In this document: positions 62,086 to 64,000 of the stretch, in pieces
Numbering within the stretch: the stretch's first letter is position 1
Layout: each line of letters starts with the position of its first letter
Source: JADCGM01 sp943370355
GTDB lineage: Bacteria > Pseudomonadota > Alphaproteobacteria > Sphingomonadales > Sphingomonadaceae
DNA: 64,000 nt
Direction: 5' to 3'
Assembly (NCBI GenBank): GCA_943370355.1
Contig: CALRQP020000010.1
Coordinates: 60,959-124,958, forward strand
Translations under genes and position numbers: made by a program
The notes under the pieces: model-generated
The model's database searches: none
The model's input: only the letters and a program-made list of their open reading frames with translations
What the model was told of the DNA's origin: nothing

Positions 62086-62725
62086 GGGCTTCAAGGACAA
62101 GCTCATCCGCTCCAAGCAGCAATGGGCGCGGGAAGGGCGGCTGCTCACCGGCAAGCATGGCGACAAGGAGATCGACCGGTTGCCGCCCGGACAGCGGCTC
62201 GTCGAGACCTGGCCGGTGCTTGATCTTGGCATCCAGCCCGACGTGCCGCTCAGCGACTGGCGGCTGACCATCGACGGCGCGGTCGAACGGCCGGTGACGC
62301 TCGATTGGGCCGCGTTTATGGCACTGCCGCAGTCTGAGGATGTGTCCGACATCCACTGCGTCACGCAATGGTCGCGCTATGACAATCGCTGGCTGGGCGT
62401 GGCGACACGGACGCTGATCGACCTCGTGCGCCCGGCCACCGATGCCGCGCATGTGATCCTCGGCGGCTATGACGGCTATACGACCAATGTGACGCTCGCG
62501 GCATTTGCCGAGGCGGACTGCCTTGTCGCGCATCATTGGGAGGGAGCACCGCTGACGCGAGAACATGGCGGACCGGCACGGCTGGTAATCCCGAGCTACT
62601 ATTTCTGGAAATCGCCGAAATGGCTGAAGAGCATCAGTTTCAGTGCCGAAGACAAACCGGGCTTTTGGGAAGTGCGCGGCTATCACAATGTCGGCGATCC
62701 GTGGGACGAACAACGCTACGGATGA
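62078..62725 (+). CDS. Molybdopterin-dependent oxidoreductase, sulfite-oxidase fold
   Basis: A 215-residue cytoplasmic-looking protein with only the molybdopterin-binding domain. The molybdenum-ligand cysteine is C94 in DIHCVTQWSRYDNRW, preceded by LTIDGAVERPVTLDWAAFMALP and followed by HGGPARLVIPSYYFWKSPKWL. It has no haem domain, dimerisation domain or twin-arginine signal, so it belongs to the short SorA/YedY-like uncharacterised group. The ATG at 62078 overlaps the DUF2062 gene. The electron acceptor and substrate are unknown. Confidence 0.88.
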   Translation: MAEGFKDKLIRSKQQWAREGRLLTGKHGDKEIDRLPPGQRLVETWPVLDLGIQPDVPLSDWRLTIDGAVERPVTLDWAAFMALPQSEDVSDIHCVTQWSRYDNRWLGVATRTLIDLVRPATDAAHVILGGYDGYTTNVTLAAFAEADCLVAHHWEGAPLTREHGGPARLVIPSYYFWKSPKWLKSISFSAEDKPGFWEVRGYHNVGDPWDEQRYG

Positions 62726-62826
62726 ACCGGCTCGCGATGTGACAGCCCTGTGAAATAACCAGCCTTGCGCCCGACGCGGGAGCCGCTAGTGTCCCGCCCA
62801 TCTCAAACACCTCGAAAGGCCGTTTC

Positions 62827-64000
62827 GTGCTCAAGCACATCCTCATGCTGTCCGCCGCGAGTCTCACGCTCGCAGCCTGCTCGATGACCAGAACCGCCAG
62901 CGCCCCTGCCGCTGCTGCGCCCGCGCCCGTTGCGGTAGTCGAAGCGCCGCCGCCTGCGCCGAAACCTGAAATCGGAACCTGGGGCTTCGATCTCGCGGGC
63001 ATGGACCGCAGTGTCACGACCGGCGACGATTGGGGCCGCTTTGCCAACGGCACTTACTTGAAGAACGTCGAAATCCCGGCTGACCGGTCGAACTACGGCA
63101 TGTTCACCAAGCTGCGCGACCTGAGCCAGGCGCGCACGCGCGAGATCATCGAGGCGGCTGCCGCCTCGGGCGGTGCGCCGGGCAGCGAGGCGCAGAAGGT
63201 CGGCGACTATTATGCAAGCTTCATGGACGAAGCGACGATCGAGGCGAAGGGCCTCGCGCCGCTGAAGCCCGATCTCGACCGGGTCAGCGCGATCAAGACC
63301 AAGACGCAGCTCGCCAAGGCCTTTGCCGACGAATTCAAGGTCGGCGGCGCGACGCCGTTCAACGGTTTCGTCAACCAGGACGCCAAGGCGCCCGACACCT
63401 ATATTGTCTATCTGTTCCAGTCGGGCCTCGGCCTGCCCGATCGCGACTATTATCTCGTCGACAAGCCCAATTATGTCGATGCGCGCGCCAAATATCAGCT
63501 GCATGTCGCCAAGATGCTCGAACTGGCGGGAACCCCGGCGGCGGACGCCGCAGCGAAGGCCAAGAACATCTACGAACTCGAGCGGCAGATCGCCAAGGTG
63601 CACTGGAACCGGGTCGACAGCCGTGATGACGACAAGACCTACAACAAATGGGCCATGGCCGACTTTGCAAAGAAGGCGCCGGGCTTCGACTGGAAGGCGT
63701 TCTTGACCGAAGCCGGGGTTGGGTCGCAGCCGTCCTTCATCGTCGCGCAGCCGAGCGCCTTCAAGGGCATGTCGGCACTGGTGGCATCGACGCCGCTCAC
63801 CGTCTGGAAGGACTGGCTCGCTTTTCAGGTCATCTCGGACCGCGCACCGGTACTGCCCAAGGCGTTCGTCGATGAGAATTTCGCGTTCAAGGGTACCGTG
63901 CTTTCGGGCACGCCAAAGATCCAGCCGCGCTGGAAGCGGGGCACTGACGCAGTGACGGGCGCACTCGGCGAGGCACTCGGGCAGCTCTATGTCGCGAAAT
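62827..64000 (+). CDS. M13 family metallopeptidase, 5' part
   Basis: The gene runs off the window after 391 codons. It starts with GTG at 62827 after GAAAGG. The lipobox is LTLAAC in MLSAASLTLAACSM, then an Ala/Pro linker. The M13 (neprilysin/PepO-like) N-terminal domain shows DWGRFANGTYLKNVEIPADR, GMFTKLRDLSQ, and GLGLPDRDYYLVD. The zinc HExxH motif lies beyond the window edge, so activity cannot be verified here. It is probably a periplasmic lipoprotein oligopeptidase. Confidence 0.9.
   Translation, partial: MLKHILMLSAASLTLAACSMTRTASAPAAAAPAPVAVVEAPPPAPKPEIGTWGFDLAGMDRSVTTGDDWGRFANGTYLKNVEIPADRSNYGMFTKLRDLSQARTREIIEAAAASGGAPGSEAQKVGDYYASFMDEATIEAKGLAPLKPDLDRVSAIKTKTQLAKAFADEFKVGGATPFNGFVNQDAKAPDTYIVYLFQSGLGLPDRDYYLVDKPNYVDARAKYQLHVAKMLELAGTPAADAAAKAKNIYELERQIAKVHWNRVDSRDDDKTYNKWAMADFAKKAPGFDWKAFLTEAGVGSQPSFIVAQPSAFKGMSALVASTPLTVWKDWLAFQVISDRAPVLPKAFVDENFAFKGTVLSGTPKIQPRWKRGTDAVTGALGEALGQLYVAK

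Overview
The window reads as a contiguous chromosomal segment of a GC-rich alphaproteobacterium, most likely a yellow-pigmented member of the Sphingomonadales (Sphingomonas-like). The pointers are the high GC content, an HdaA-type DnaA-related regulator with purM/purN and ppk nearby, a GatCAB amidotransferase beside a tRNA-Gln gene, a crtY-crtI-crtB/crtZ carotenoid cluster without crtW, and strong use of GTG and TTG starts. It is almost all housekeeping sequence. I see no phage, insertion sequence, CRISPR array or rRNA operon, and no gene-free stretch longer than about 300 bases.

Layout. 0-8.2 kb: the end of the complex I operon (nuoK tail, nuoL, nuoM, nuoN) running into birA, coaX and rnj. 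8.4-11.9 kb: pepA-holC, a convergent serine hydrolase, and ndk. 11.9-14 kb: purM-purN on the minus strand, with purN fused to a YjbR-like domain. 14-19.7 kb: a DUF3052-like protein, a DUF2066 protein, hdaA, ppk and a rhomboid protease. 19.7-23.5 kb (minus): DUF3089 hydrolase, ruvX, pyrB and a dihydroorotase-like protein that has lost its metal ligands. 23.5-29.7 kb: a secreted amidohydrolase, a small unknown protein, gatC-gatA-gatB and a secreted unknown. 29.6-35.7 kb: alcohol dehydrogenase, an MscS channel with a cyclic-nucleotide-binding (CNB) domain coupled to an unknown lipoprotein, a CNB-domain potassium channel, and a secreted metallo-beta-lactamase-fold protein. 35.9-41 kb: RND pump genes followed at once by tspO and a ubiK-like gene. 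41-43.8 kb: ybjN, proC, marR, ilvE. 43.9-49.7 kb: a polysaccharide module (six-SLBB export protein, nucleotide-sugar dehydrogenase, YdcF-like protein, UDP-glucuronate-type epimerase) with visibly lower GC in its first part. 49.9-52.8 kb: tRNA-Gln, an MHS-type transporter and a class III CoA transferase. 52.8-58 kb: the carotenoid cluster with a di-iron hydroxylase diverging from crtYIB, and crtZ convergent. 58-64 kb: lytic transglycosylase, dapA-smpB, DUF2062, a small molybdopterin oxidoreductase and the start of an M13 peptidase.

Two large intergenic inverted repeats (41-173 and 8216-8301) share a C/G-rich theme and look like a genome-wide palindromic family; one supplies the Shine-Dalgarno sequence of nuoL. 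Many adjacent genes overlap by 1-11 bases, which points to translational coupling. Several convergent pairs overlap at their 3' ends (4 to 59 bases).

The best candidates for something undescribed are the cluster at 30.9-34.7 kb (two different CNB-domain ion channels around an uncharacterised lipoprotein), the PurN-YjbR fusion, the RND-tspO gene coupling, and the orphan six-SLBB export module. All functional calls rest on motifs and family knowledge; no database search was run.
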